Shown here piece by piece: positions 52,514 through 60,481 of a stretch of DNA of 64,000 nt; position 1 is the first letter of the stretch, and each line of letters begins with the position of its first letter. This DNA comes from Candidatus Kuenenia hertensis. Lineage in GTDB: Bacteria; Planctomycetota; Brocadiia; Brocadiales; Brocadiaceae. The position numbers and the translations under genes were made by a program. The stretch lies in contig SOET01000013.1 of assembly GCA_021646465.1 (NCBI GenBank), positions 30,483 through 94,482 on the forward strand, written 5' to 3'. Under the pieces are notes generated by a model. That model was given only the letters and a program-made list of their open reading frames with translations, searched no databases and was not told where the DNA came from.

Positions 52514-52560
52514 TAACAACCCGTCCATCTCACAAAAAATCAAAATATGTTTAATAGTTA

Positions 52561-53424
52561 CTACCGTAAATATTTGCCAAAAATGACATCCAATTTCTTT
52601 TTTGTCTCTTCCGGAACAAGGTCCTTATTGGTAACGATAGCGTCTCTTGCCGCAGTGGCGCAATTACATGTCCTTTTTTGTTCGATTTTTGGAATAGCAG
52701 CTTTGAGTATTTTTGTTGCCATTTCTGCGTTTTTATTGAGATTTGAAATGACCATTTCTAACGTTACGGCTTCTTCGCCCTCATGCCAGCAATCATAATC
52801 CGTTGCCATTGCAAGCGTACTATAGCATATTTCAGCTTCGCGTGCTAATTTTGCCTCCTGGAGATTTGTCATACCTATTATACTTGCTCCCCACTGGCGA
52901 TAAACGTGCGATTCCGCCCGGGTAGAAAAGAGGGGACCTTCCATGCACAGGTATGTGCCGCCTTTATGTACACGGGCGTTCACAGATTTTGCGGAGTCAT
53001 ATAAAATAGCGGCAAGGTTACCGCAGACAGGGTCGGCAAAGCTTACATGCCCAACAATTCCATCACCAAAAAAAGTGCTTATTCTGCCACGAGTTCGGTC
53101 AAAAAATTGATCTGGGATGACGATATCTAAAGGTTTTATTTCCTCTTTCATACTTCCTACCGCACTTACGGCTATGATATGTTCAACGCCCAGTTTTTTC
53201 ATTCCATAGATATTTGCCCTAAAATTGAGTTCGGAAGGTAATAAAGTATGCCCTTTTCCATGTCGTGGTAAAAAAGCAACCTTTTTTCCTTCTAATGTCC
53301 CTAATGTAAAATCGTCGGAAGGTTTACCAAGCGGCGTATCAATCGATAAAGATTCCACATCCTTAATACCTTCAATGTTGTAAAGTCCGCTTCCACCAAT
53401 TATTCCAATCCTTTGTTCCTGCAT
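52561..53424 (-). CDS. mtnP: S-methyl-5'-thioadenosine phosphorylase
   Basis: Splits methylthioadenosine, a by-product of polyamine and other SAM-dependent reactions, to adenine and methylthioribose-1-phosphate. The 287-residue protein has IGIIGGSGLYNIEGIKD, FLPRHGKGHTLLPSELNFRA, CMEGPLFSTRAESHVYRQWG and MTNLQEAKLAREAEICYST, then the Asp of TDYDCWHEGEE, all hallmarks of the trimeric MTAP/PNP II class. It is convergent with the laccase-domain gene, which may also handle purine nucleosides. Alternative: a 6-oxopurine phosphorylase of the same fold. Confidence 0.93.
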   Translation of the reverse strand: MQEQRIGIIGGSGLYNIEGIKDVESLSIDTPLGKPSDDFTLGTLEGKKVAFLPRHGKGHTLLPSELNFRANIYGMKKLGVEHIIAVSAVGSMKEEIKPLDIVIPDQFFDRTRGRISTFFGDGIVGHVSFADPVCGNLAAILYDSAKSVNARVHKGGTYLCMEGPLFSTRAESHVYRQWGASIIGMTNLQEAKLAREAEICYSTLAMATDYDCWHEGEEAVTLEMVISNLNKNAEMATKILKAAIPKIEQKRTCNCATAARDAIVTNKDLVPEETKKKLDVIFGKYLR

Positions 53425-53971
53425 TTCTTAATCTCTCCTTATAATATTACTTACTGTATATAAACTTCTATTTTGTTACCTTTCGTATTTACCACATTTC
53501 TAACTCGAAAAGGTTTTTTTGGTTGCGGCTTTGCCACACATTACGCATACTTTCTAAAGCAAATGTGAGATTATGCGAAAATTATGCTGTTTGTGTCAAT
53601 ACATAAAATTTAGATATGGTTGCAGTGCTCCATATTTTTGCATAAACAGGCGGAAAGAGTATTGATCAAATGTCTATTGAGGTACCATAGTTATTGTGAG
53701 TTATTGTGTTCTGTTTCAATGAATAAAGAATAAAATACCATCGGTGAACGCGAAAGACATTCAATTCTTTTTTTTGCCTTAAATAAAACAATAGAAAACA
53801 CTTGAAACTAAATATAAAATCTATTAAACTATTAAAGTTTTTTGAGAATTGTGGTGCCAATGCGGTTGCAAAGATGTGATTGTCAATTGATTATTTGTTG
53901 TCATAAGATTGGTATTGGAAAAGAATTACGTTAATTTTACGTTTTAAAAATGACATTGAAAATAATTTATT
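53425..53971. other. Gap between mtnP and thrS
   Basis: 547 bases without a coding frame. I found no T-box sequence (no AGGGTGG-ACCGCG element) and no clear terminator in front of thrS. Slightly palindromic CGCATA/TATGCG near 53546-53577 only. Confidence 0.4.
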
Positions 53972-55894
53972 ATGATTAAAGTAACATTGCCCGACGGGAC
54001 GAAAAGAGATTTTGAAGATAATATAACTATTGGTGAAGTAGCGAGTAACATAAACAGCAAAATGAGAGAAAGTGCCTTGGCAGGCAAGGCGGATGGTGTC
54101 CTTGTTGACCTTGATTATCCGATAAAAGATGATATTTCTCTCTCGGTTATTACGGAAGACACACAAGAGGGGTTAGAAATACTTCGCCACAGTACCGCTC
54201 ATATTATGGCTCAGGCTGTTTGCAGACTTTTTCCTGGCGTAAAACTCGGTATAGGCCCAACAATTGATAATGGGTTTTATTATGATTTTGATTGTTCTCA
54301 TCATTTTACTACTGAAGATCTGAAAAAGATTGAAGAAGAAATGTGGAAAATCATACAGGAAGATATTCATTTTGAGAGAACCGAGGTGCCGAGGGGTTAT
54401 GCTATAAAGGAAATGGAAAAAAGCGGACAACCTTATAAAGTAGAGCTTATAAAAGATATTGAAGATGATACGGTTTCTTTCTACAGGCAAAATGAATTTG
54501 TTGATCTGTGCCGTGGTCCTCATATTCAAAAGACGAATAGGGTAAAAGCATTTAAGCTTCTTAGTGTTGCAGGTGCTTACTGGCGCGGGAAAGAAACGAA
54601 TCCCATGTTGCAGCGAATTTATGGCACTGCGTTCTTTACCAATGAGGAGCTTAAAAAATATTTAAAGATGTTGGAGGAGGCTGAAAAGCGTGATCACAGG
54701 AGAATTGGCAAGGATTTGGATCTTTTTAGCTTTCACGAAGATGGTGGTGCAGGGCTTACTTTCTGGCATCCAAAGGGCGCAAGAATGCGGAGTCTTATTG
54801 AGGATTTTTGGAGACAAGAACATTTTAAGAGGGGGTATGATATACTCTATAGTCCGCATATAGCCAAGATTAATCTATGGAAAACGAGTGGCCATTGGAA
54901 TTTCTACAGAGAAAGCATGTATTCCCCCATTGATGTAGATGGGCACGAATATATTTTGAAACCGATGAATTGTCCGTTTGCCGTGCTGATTTACAAAACA
55001 AAGCTTCGTAGCTATCGTGATTTGCCATTGCGGTGGGGTGAATTGGGGACGGTATACCGGTATGAAAGATCCGGCGTATTGCATGGTTTGTTACGTGTGC
55101 GGGGTTTTACGCAGGATGACGCACACATATTTTGTACTCCCGATCAGTTAGAACAGGAAATTTTGAATGTAATAGAATTAGCGCAATTTATGCTTTCAAG
55201 TTTTGGATTTAATGAGTATGAGATTGAATTAAGTGTTCGCGGCAAAGGGGAAAAAGAAAAGTATATTGGTAAAGATGATGTGTGGGATCATGCAGAAGAT
55301 TCGTTGAAAATTGCGCTTGACAAAAGGGGATTAGATTATACACGTATGGAAGGCGAAGCGAAATTTTATGGTCCGGCTATTGACATAAAGGTCAAGGATG
55401 CTATCGGAAGAGGGTGGCAAGGTCCTACGATACAGGTAGATTTTAATCTTCCGGAACGATTTGACGTCAATTACGTCGGATCCGATGGTTATCATCATAG
55501 GGTGGTAATGATCCACCGTACTGTTATGGGTGCGATGGAACGGTTTATTGGTTGTTTGATTGAACATTTTGCGGGAGATTTTCCCCTGTGGATTGCGCCG
55601 ATTCAAATGAGAATATTGACGATAACAGATGCACAGATAGATTATGCGAAGAAATTGCAAACCCAGTTGCTTTTAAAGAATTTTCGGGTAGAATGCGATA
55701 TCGGTAGTAACAAAATTGGCTATAAGATCAGAGAAGGTACATTGCAGAAAATTCCTTACTTGTTGATTGTTGGCAAAAAAGAAATGGAAGAAGGATTAGT
55801 GGCTGTTCGCAGCAGAAAAAATGGGGATGAAGGTGTACTTTCTATACAAGACTTTATCGGCAGGGTTGAGGAGGAGGTACAGAAAAAGAAGTAA
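53972..55894 (+). CDS. thrS: Threonyl-tRNA synthetase
   Basis: Charges tRNA-Thr and edits mis-acylated Ser. The 640-residue class II synthetase has the N-terminal TGS domain (MIKVTLPDGTKRDFEDNITI), the editing domain with LRHSTAHIMAQAV and WRGKETNPMLQRIYGT, and the catalytic core. The core has MNCPFAVLIYKTKLRSYRDL (zinc Cys), RYERSGVLHGLLRVRGFTQD (motif 2), and VMIHRTVMGAMERFIG (motif 3 and a zinc His). The C-terminal anticodon domain follows. It opens the conserved thrS-infC-rpmI-rplT-pheS-pheT cluster; infC follows 24 bases later. Confidence 0.97.
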   Translation: MIKVTLPDGTKRDFEDNITIGEVASNINSKMRESALAGKADGVLVDLDYPIKDDISLSVITEDTQEGLEILRHSTAHIMAQAVCRLFPGVKLGIGPTIDNGFYYDFDCSHHFTTEDLKKIEEEMWKIIQEDIHFERTEVPRGYAIKEMEKSGQPYKVELIKDIEDDTVSFYRQNEFVDLCRGPHIQKTNRVKAFKLLSVAGAYWRGKETNPMLQRIYGTAFFTNEELKKYLKMLEEAEKRDHRRIGKDLDLFSFHEDGGAGLTFWHPKGARMRSLIEDFWRQEHFKRGYDILYSPHIAKINLWKTSGHWNFYRESMYSPIDVDGHEYILKPMNCPFAVLIYKTKLRSYRDLPLRWGELGTVYRYERSGVLHGLLRVRGFTQDDAHIFCTPDQLEQEILNVIELAQFMLSSFGFNEYEIELSVRGKGEKEKYIGKDDVWDHAEDSLKIALDKRGLDYTRMEGEAKFYGPAIDIKVKDAIGRGWQGPTIQVDFNLPERFDVNYVGSDGYHHRVVMIHRTVMGAMERFIGCLIEHFAGDFPLWIAPIQMRILTITDAQIDYAKKLQTQLLLKNFRVECDIGSNKIGYKIREGTLQKIPYLLIVGKKEMEEGLVAVRSRKNGDEGVLSIQDFIGRVEEEVQKKK

Positions 55895-55918
55895 TTTTAA
55901 TTATGGAGGAGAATATAC

Positions 55919-56416
55919 ATTTCACAGAACTTAAGGATTAACGAGCGCATCCGTGCCCAAAAAGTAAGGCTGATTGACGAAAATAGCGAACAAATTGGGA
56001 TTGTCAGCGTAGATGAAGCGCTTGGACGGGCAAAAAGTGTGGAATTAGACTTGGTGGAGGTTGCTCCTGATGCAGACCCTCCTGTTTGCCGGATTATGAA
56101 TTACGGCAAATTTAAATATAAACAAAGGAAGAAAAAAACTCAAAAACAGCGAGTGGTCCAGTTGAAGGAACTGAGGATCAGGCCAAAAACTGGAGAACAT
56201 GATATACAGACGAAAATTCGGCAGGCACGGAAATTTTTAGAAAACAATGATCGGGTGCTCGTAATTATGCTTTTTAAAGGGCGTGAACGGGCTCATACCG
56301 AAATGGGTGATAATGTTTTAAATCAATTTGTCACAGAGTTAGAAGATATTGCGAAGGTCGAGAAGGACCGCATTTCTGATGACAGAAGGATGGGAATAAT
56401 TTTATCTCCTAAGTAA
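55919..56416 (+). CDS. infC: Translation initiation factor IF-3 (AUU start)
   Basis: Prevents premature 50S joining and discriminates against non-canonical start codons. The 165-residue protein runs from an ATT at 55919, with GGAGG (55905-55909) nine bases upstream. The frame from there reads SQNLRINERIRAQKVRLIDE, the true IF3 N-terminus, so the GTG at 56039 is internal. AUU is the same unusual start by which E. coli IF3 represses its own synthesis, and the arrangement is conserved here. The C-terminal domain has MNYGKFKYKQRKKK, KELRIRPKTGEHD and KFLENNDRVLVIMLFKGRE. It sits in front of rpmI and rplT as in most bacteria. Confidence 0.93.
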   Translation: MSQNLRINERIRAQKVRLIDENSEQIGIVSVDEALGRAKSVELDLVEVAPDADPPVCRIMNYGKFKYKQRKKKTQKQRVVQLKELRIRPKTGEHDIQTKIRQARKFLENNDRVLVIMLFKGRERAHTEMGDNVLNQFVTELEDIAKVEKDRISDDRRMGIILSPK

Positions 56417-56468
56417 AAAGCTTTGAAATTGAAGAGTAGAATTTATAATGTTTGATGGAGAATAACAG

Positions 56469-56663
56469 ATGCCAAAACTAAAACCGCACAAAGGGCTTAA
56501 AAAAAGGGTGAAACTTACCGCAAAGGGCAAAGTAAAAAGACCAAAAGCCGGAAAGAGTCATTTAATGTCAGGGAAATCGGGAAGGCGTAGACAGAGGTTA
56601 AGAAAAAAGACTGAGGCATCTCCCGGTTTTAGCAAAAACATAAAGAAAGCTTTAATAAATTAA
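56469..56663 (+). CDS. rpmI: 50S ribosomal protein L35 (bL35)
   Basis: A 64-residue, highly basic ribosomal protein. MPKLKPHKGLKKRVKLTAKG and KVKRPKAGKSHLMSGKSGRR match bL35 closely. GATGGAGAA precedes the ATG. It stands between infC and rplT, as in nearly all bacteria, and is probably co-regulated with them (L20 often represses this operon). Confidence 0.97.
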   Translation: MPKLKPHKGLKKRVKLTAKGKVKRPKAGKSHLMSGKSGRRRQRLRKKTEASPGFSKNIKKALIN

Positions 56664-56700
56664 CTATACGAATTATTGAATTTTTTGAAAGAGAAGTAAT

Positions 56701-57060
56701 ATGAGATCTACAAATGGAAGTACAAAAAAAAGATCAAGAAAGAGATTATTAAAAAAGACGAAGGGTTATTGGGGAGGTAGGCGTAATTTATGTAAAAAGG
56801 CCATTGAGACGTATATTCGTGCGATGGCATACTCTTTCAGAGATAGGAAGGTAAGGAAGCGGGAATTCAGGAGTCTTTGGATTACGAGAATTAACGCTGC
56901 TGTTCGAGAGCATGGTATTTCTTACAGCCGTTTTATCCGTGGCTTAACAATTGCAAAATTGGATATTAATAGAAAAATGTTGGCGGAGATGGCGGTAAAT
57001 GATAAACCTGCCTTTGCAAACTTAGTAGAAATGGTAAAAGGACAAGCAGGAGCGGTGTAA
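56701..57060 (+). CDS. rplT: 50S ribosomal protein L20 (bL20)
   Basis: A 119-residue basic protein that starts 50S assembly and, in E. coli and Bacillus, represses its own operon by binding leader RNA. RSRKRLLKKTKGYWGGRRNL, AYSFRDRKVRKREFRSLWIT and RINAAVREHGISYSRFIRGL are diagnostic. It lies 37 bases after rpmI. The N-terminal 20 residues differ slightly from the common MARVKR start. Confidence 0.97.
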   Translation: MRSTNGSTKKRSRKRLLKKTKGYWGGRRNLCKKAIETYIRAMAYSFRDRKVRKREFRSLWITRINAAVREHGISYSRFIRGLTIAKLDINRKMLAEMAVNDKPAFANLVEMVKGQAGAV

Positions 57061-57154
57061 TATTTTCCTTACATTTACATGTTGAAATAGCCCGGATAGT
57101 TTTCAAAATATTTTTTGTCAAAAATATACATTTTTATCGAACTATGATAGAAAA

Positions 57155-57206
57155 GGCACGCTCATTCATTGAATGTATGTATGGAATGAGCGTGCCTGCG
57201 TTTTTT
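57155..57206 (+). terminator. Strong terminator/attenuator hairpin between rplT and pheS
   Basis: GGCACGCTCATTC (57155-57167) pairs perfectly with GAATGAGCGTGCC (57184-57196), a 13-bp stem, followed by TGCG and six T. Only 24 bases separate it from the pheS ATG at 57231, so it could attenuate pheS expression; it may also simply end the ribosomal-protein transcript. Confidence 0.8.
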
Positions 57207-57230
57207 ATAACGAATAGAAAGTTATTTATT

Positions 57231-58247
57231 ATGCCAGAAGAAATACAGGATACTCAAAAAATATTTCATGATGAGGTTGCCAGGATAAAAACACTGTCGG
57301 AGGCAGAGTTGCTTAAGGTAAAATATCTTGGTAGAACCGGAGTAGTCAGCGAATTAATGAAGGTTATACCAAAACTACCAGTTGACAAACGCGCCTCTTA
57401 TGGGAAACAGATTAATGCTCTGAAAGATGAGATAAGCAAAATATTGGCTGACCACATTAACAGGTTATCTTTGGAGAAAAAGTCCTCGTATAAGAAAGAA
57501 GTCTTTGATGTTACATTGCCGGGGAAATTGCCTTGTATTGGAAAGAAACATCCCCTTACCCAGACTATTGCAGATATTAAGGACGTATTTGCCAGGTTAG
57601 GATTTGAGGTTGTTTTTGGGCCAGAAGTTGAATCGGAATATTATAACTTCGATGCACTGAACATTCCTTCTGACCATCCTTCCCGAACGGATTTTGATAC
57701 GTTTTATATTAAGGAAGATGTGTTATTGAGGAGTCAAACATCCACCGTTCAGATCCGTATTATGGAGAAGCAAAAACCTCCGATTCGCATCATTGCCCCT
57801 GGAATTGTTTACAGACCGGACACGGTTGATGCGCGTCATTCCTTTATGTTTCACCAGGTAGAAGGTTTGCTGGTTGATGAAGGCGTAAGCTTTGCTGACC
57901 TTAAAGGAACCCTGTACCAATTTATAAAGTCTTATTTTGGAGAAAATGTTCAAATGAGGTTTCGCCCCTCATTCTTTCCTTTTACAGAACCCAGTGCCGA
58001 AGTTGATATTTCTTGTTCTTTGTGTAGTGGGAAGGGGTGTAGTGTATGTTCCTATAGCGGATGGGTGGAAATCCTGGGGGCAGGAATGGTGGACCCTAAT
58101 GTGTTTGAGGCCGTTCATTATGATGCAGAAAAATATACGGGGTTTGCTTTTGGGATGGGTGTGGAAAGGGTCACCATGTTAAAGTATGGGATAGATGATA
58201 TTCGTCTTTTTTATGAAAACGATATGCGTTTCCTTTCTCAGTTTTGA
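57231..58247 (+). CDS. pheS: Phenylalanyl-tRNA synthetase alpha subunit
   Basis: Catalytic subunit of the alpha2-beta2 enzyme. From ATG 57231 (MPEEIQDTQK) the 338-residue protein has the N-terminal coiled-coil (KYLGRTGVVSELMKVIPKLP), motif 1 around LGFEVVFGPEVESEYYNFDA, motif 2 (SFMFHQVEGLLVDEGVSFAD) and motif 3 (GFAFGMGVERVTMLKYGIDD). The frame is open upstream to an ATG at 57144, but that would run through the hairpin at 57155-57206 and has no ribosome-binding site, so 57231 is preferred. pheT follows after a 175-base gap, wider than usual for this pair. Confidence 0.95.
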   Translation: MPEEIQDTQKIFHDEVARIKTLSEAELLKVKYLGRTGVVSELMKVIPKLPVDKRASYGKQINALKDEISKILADHINRLSLEKKSSYKKEVFDVTLPGKLPCIGKKHPLTQTIADIKDVFARLGFEVVFGPEVESEYYNFDALNIPSDHPSRTDFDTFYIKEDVLLRSQTSTVQIRIMEKQKPPIRIIAPGIVYRPDTVDARHSFMFHQVEGLLVDEGVSFADLKGTLYQFIKSYFGENVQMRFRPSFFPFTEPSAEVDISCSLCSGKGCSVCSYSGWVEILGAGMVDPNVFEAVHYDAEKYTGFAFGMGVERVTMLKYGIDDIRLFYENDMRFLSQF

Positions 58248-58273
58248 AAGAAAGATTATGCATGGGAGAGGCG

Positions 58274-58299
58274 TAGGGGTTCATGATTCTGAACCCCTA
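58274..58299. repeat. GGGGTTCA palindrome between pheS and pheT
   Basis: TAGGGGTTCA (58274-58283) and TGAACCCCTA (58290-58299) form a 10-bp stem with a TGATTC loop. It shares GGGTTCA/TGAACCC with the first repeat of the cluster at 35131. No T-run on the plus strand. Confidence 0.7.
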
Positions 58300-58422
58300 T
58301 TTGAACCCGCAGAGTGGTGATATATTTTTCCAGCATTTTTTTCTGTCGTTACTCTGGAGCTTTTTATAGAGTTGGTTCTTTATTTTATATTGCATTAATA
58401 TAAAAATAATAAAAACAGAATT

Positions 58423-60438
58423 ATGAAGATTAGCTACGAGTGGTTAAAAGATTATGTATGCTTTGATTTGTCTCCTCAAATGCTTGCAGAGAAACTGACC
58501 AATGCTGGATTGGTGGTGGCAGGTATTGAGCCTGTTGAGGATGATTACTGCGTTGACATTGAAATAACAGCTAATCGTTCCGATTGTCTGGGATTTATCG
58601 GTATTGCAAGGGAAGTTGCAGCTATGACAAAAGGAAATATACAGAGGCCGGAACTGGGCATAGATATTTCCAGTGTCAGTGATGATGTATCTCAATTTAT
58701 TAAGGTTGAAGTGAAAGAACCAATACTATGCCCTGAGTATACCGCACGTGTAGTACGTAACATAACAGTAAAACCATCTCCGGAATGGTTACAGAAAAGA
58801 CTGAAATGCATAGGGCTTCGCCCCGTAAATAATGTGGTAGATATAACAAATTATATAATGATGGAGTCAGGGCAACCTCTTCATGCGTTTGATTTAGATA
58901 AGGTGGCTGGCAGGCAAATACAAGTGAGGAAAGCTGAGAGCGGAGAAGAAATAGTTGCTATCAATGGTGCAAGGCGTGTACTTTTCCATGACATGCTGGT
59001 TATTGCTGATGAAAAAAGGCCCATTGCGATAGCCGGTGTAATGGGAGGGAAGGAAACGGAGGTGACAGAATCTACAAAAAACATTCTTATTGAATGTGCC
59101 CGATTTGAACCGAGACAGGTACGGCGTACATCCAAATCGTTGGGGATTGTTTCGGATTCTTCCTGCCGTTTTGAGAGAGGGACTGATCCGTTGGGTTTGG
59201 ATTATGCATCGAAGCGAACCGCAAAATTAATCTTTGAGCATGCGGGTGGAGAAATTTGTAAAGGTGTTATCGATGTTGGTGCGGTTCGAAATGAAGCAAA
59301 AAAAGTAGTGCTTAGGATAGACAGATTACAAAAGATTTTGGGTTTGGAAATAAACAGAGACGTAATACCCGATATTCTTACTCGTTTGCAATTTAAAATT
59401 CTTAATTATGTGGATAATTTTATTGATGTTGAAATTCCAAGTTTTCGTGGGGATGTGTCACGTGAAATTGATCTTATAGAAGAAGTAAGCAGAATGTATG
59501 GCTATAATAATATTCCTACTAAGACATCGATATCTATTCGTGGTAGTAAAAAGAGTAAATATGAGACCGTGGAAGATTTCATTCGTGAAATTTTAATAGG
59601 TTTAGGATTTTATGAAACAAAGACATTTAGTATTGTTAATTATGCTTTTTTGGGGGGTGGCAATCTCTGGATAAGCGAAGGTGAAGAGGCGGTTGAAATT
59701 GTAAATCCATTGCGGCAAGAAGAAAGCGTATTGCGAACTTCGTTGTTGCCTAGTTTGATAAGAGTAAAAATGCATAATGCAAATCATGGCTACGAGCAGG
59801 TAAAACTTTTTGAGATTGCAAAAGTTTATCTTAAAAGGGAAAAATTACCGCACGAAAAGAACTGTTTGTCTCTATTGGAGGCAGCAGATTTTTTTGAGGG
59901 AAAAGGGATTGTTCAATTACTGTTAAAAAACCTTAAAATACATGCAAAATGCGAGTGGGTGAATTTCAATGAAACAAGGTTATTCAAGAATGAAAGGGCA
60001 GCAAAAATTTTACTCGATGGTAAAACCATTGGTTATCTTGGCGAGGCAAGTAAAGAATTAGGATTTAAAACGTTATGTACCTTGTTGGAGTTGGATATGG
60101 ATGCATTGGTCGAGAAAGCAAATTTTGATAAGAAATATCGCACACCTTCTCCGTATCCAATGATTATGAGGGATTTTGCAATTCTTGTTGATGAGGGAAT
60201 AGCATGGGCATCGATAGAAAATTGCATTAATAATTTAGAGATTTCTACATTAAAGGAAGTACATTATTTTGATATATACCGAGGGAAACAAATTCCGGAA
60301 GGCAAAAAAAGTATTGCATTTAATGTTAGTTTCCAATCTCATGATAGAACGCTAAAAAGTGAAGAAGTTGATAATGAGTCGGATGTGATCCTTGATGCTT
60401 TATATAAAAAATTAGGCGCTGAATTGCGAAAACAATAA
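58423..60438 (+). CDS. pheT: Phenylalanyl-tRNA synthetase beta subunit, short form without the N-terminal OB (EMAP) domain
   Basis: The beta subunit, which edits Tyr-tRNA-Phe and binds tRNA. At 671 residues it is about 110-120 shorter than the usual bacterial form (about 790). After MKISYEWLKDYV...AGLVVAGIEPVEDDY the sequence goes straight to CVDIEITANRSDCLGFIGIA, so the OB/tRNA-binding (EMAP-like) domain normally inserted there is missing. The B3/B4 editing region (AYIMMESGQPLHAFD-type, here NYIMMESGQPLHAFDLDK; SSCRFERGTDPLG), B5 domain (EIDLIEEVSRMYGYNNIPTK) and C-terminal anticodon-binding fold (SPYPMIMRDFAILVDEG) are present. No internal stop or frameshift. Confidence 0.93.
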   Translation: MKISYEWLKDYVCFDLSPQMLAEKLTNAGLVVAGIEPVEDDYCVDIEITANRSDCLGFIGIAREVAAMTKGNIQRPELGIDISSVSDDVSQFIKVEVKEPILCPEYTARVVRNITVKPSPEWLQKRLKCIGLRPVNNVVDITNYIMMESGQPLHAFDLDKVAGRQIQVRKAESGEEIVAINGARRVLFHDMLVIADEKRPIAIAGVMGGKETEVTESTKNILIECARFEPRQVRRTSKSLGIVSDSSCRFERGTDPLGLDYASKRTAKLIFEHAGGEICKGVIDVGAVRNEAKKVVLRIDRLQKILGLEINRDVIPDILTRLQFKILNYVDNFIDVEIPSFRGDVSREIDLIEEVSRMYGYNNIPTKTSISIRGSKKSKYETVEDFIREILIGLGFYETKTFSIVNYAFLGGGNLWISEGEEAVEIVNPLRQEESVLRTSLLPSLIRVKMHNANHGYEQVKLFEIAKVYLKREKLPHEKNCLSLLEAADFFEGKGIVQLLLKNLKIHAKCEWVNFNETRLFKNERAAKILLDGKTIGYLGEASKELGFKTLCTLLELDMDALVEKANFDKKYRTPSPYPMIMRDFAILVDEGIAWASIENCINNLEISTLKEVHYFDIYRGKQIPEGKKSIAFNVSFQSHDRTLKSEEVDNESDVILDALYKKLGAELRKQ

Positions 60439-60481
60439 CTAAGTATGTATGCAAGATGCACACATGTTGGCAAAAAAAGTA

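Noticed and set aside
53830..53900. T-box-like string GTGGTGCCAATGCGG upstream of thrS
   Set aside because: Only loosely similar to AGGGTGGNACCGCG; no specifier stem or terminator found, and Gram-negative-type bacteria rarely use T-boxes here.
57144..57230. Extended N-terminus of PheS from ATG 57144
   Set aside because: Would put a perfect hairpin with a T-run inside the coding region; no Shine-Dalgarno. ATG 57231 gives the family's usual start.
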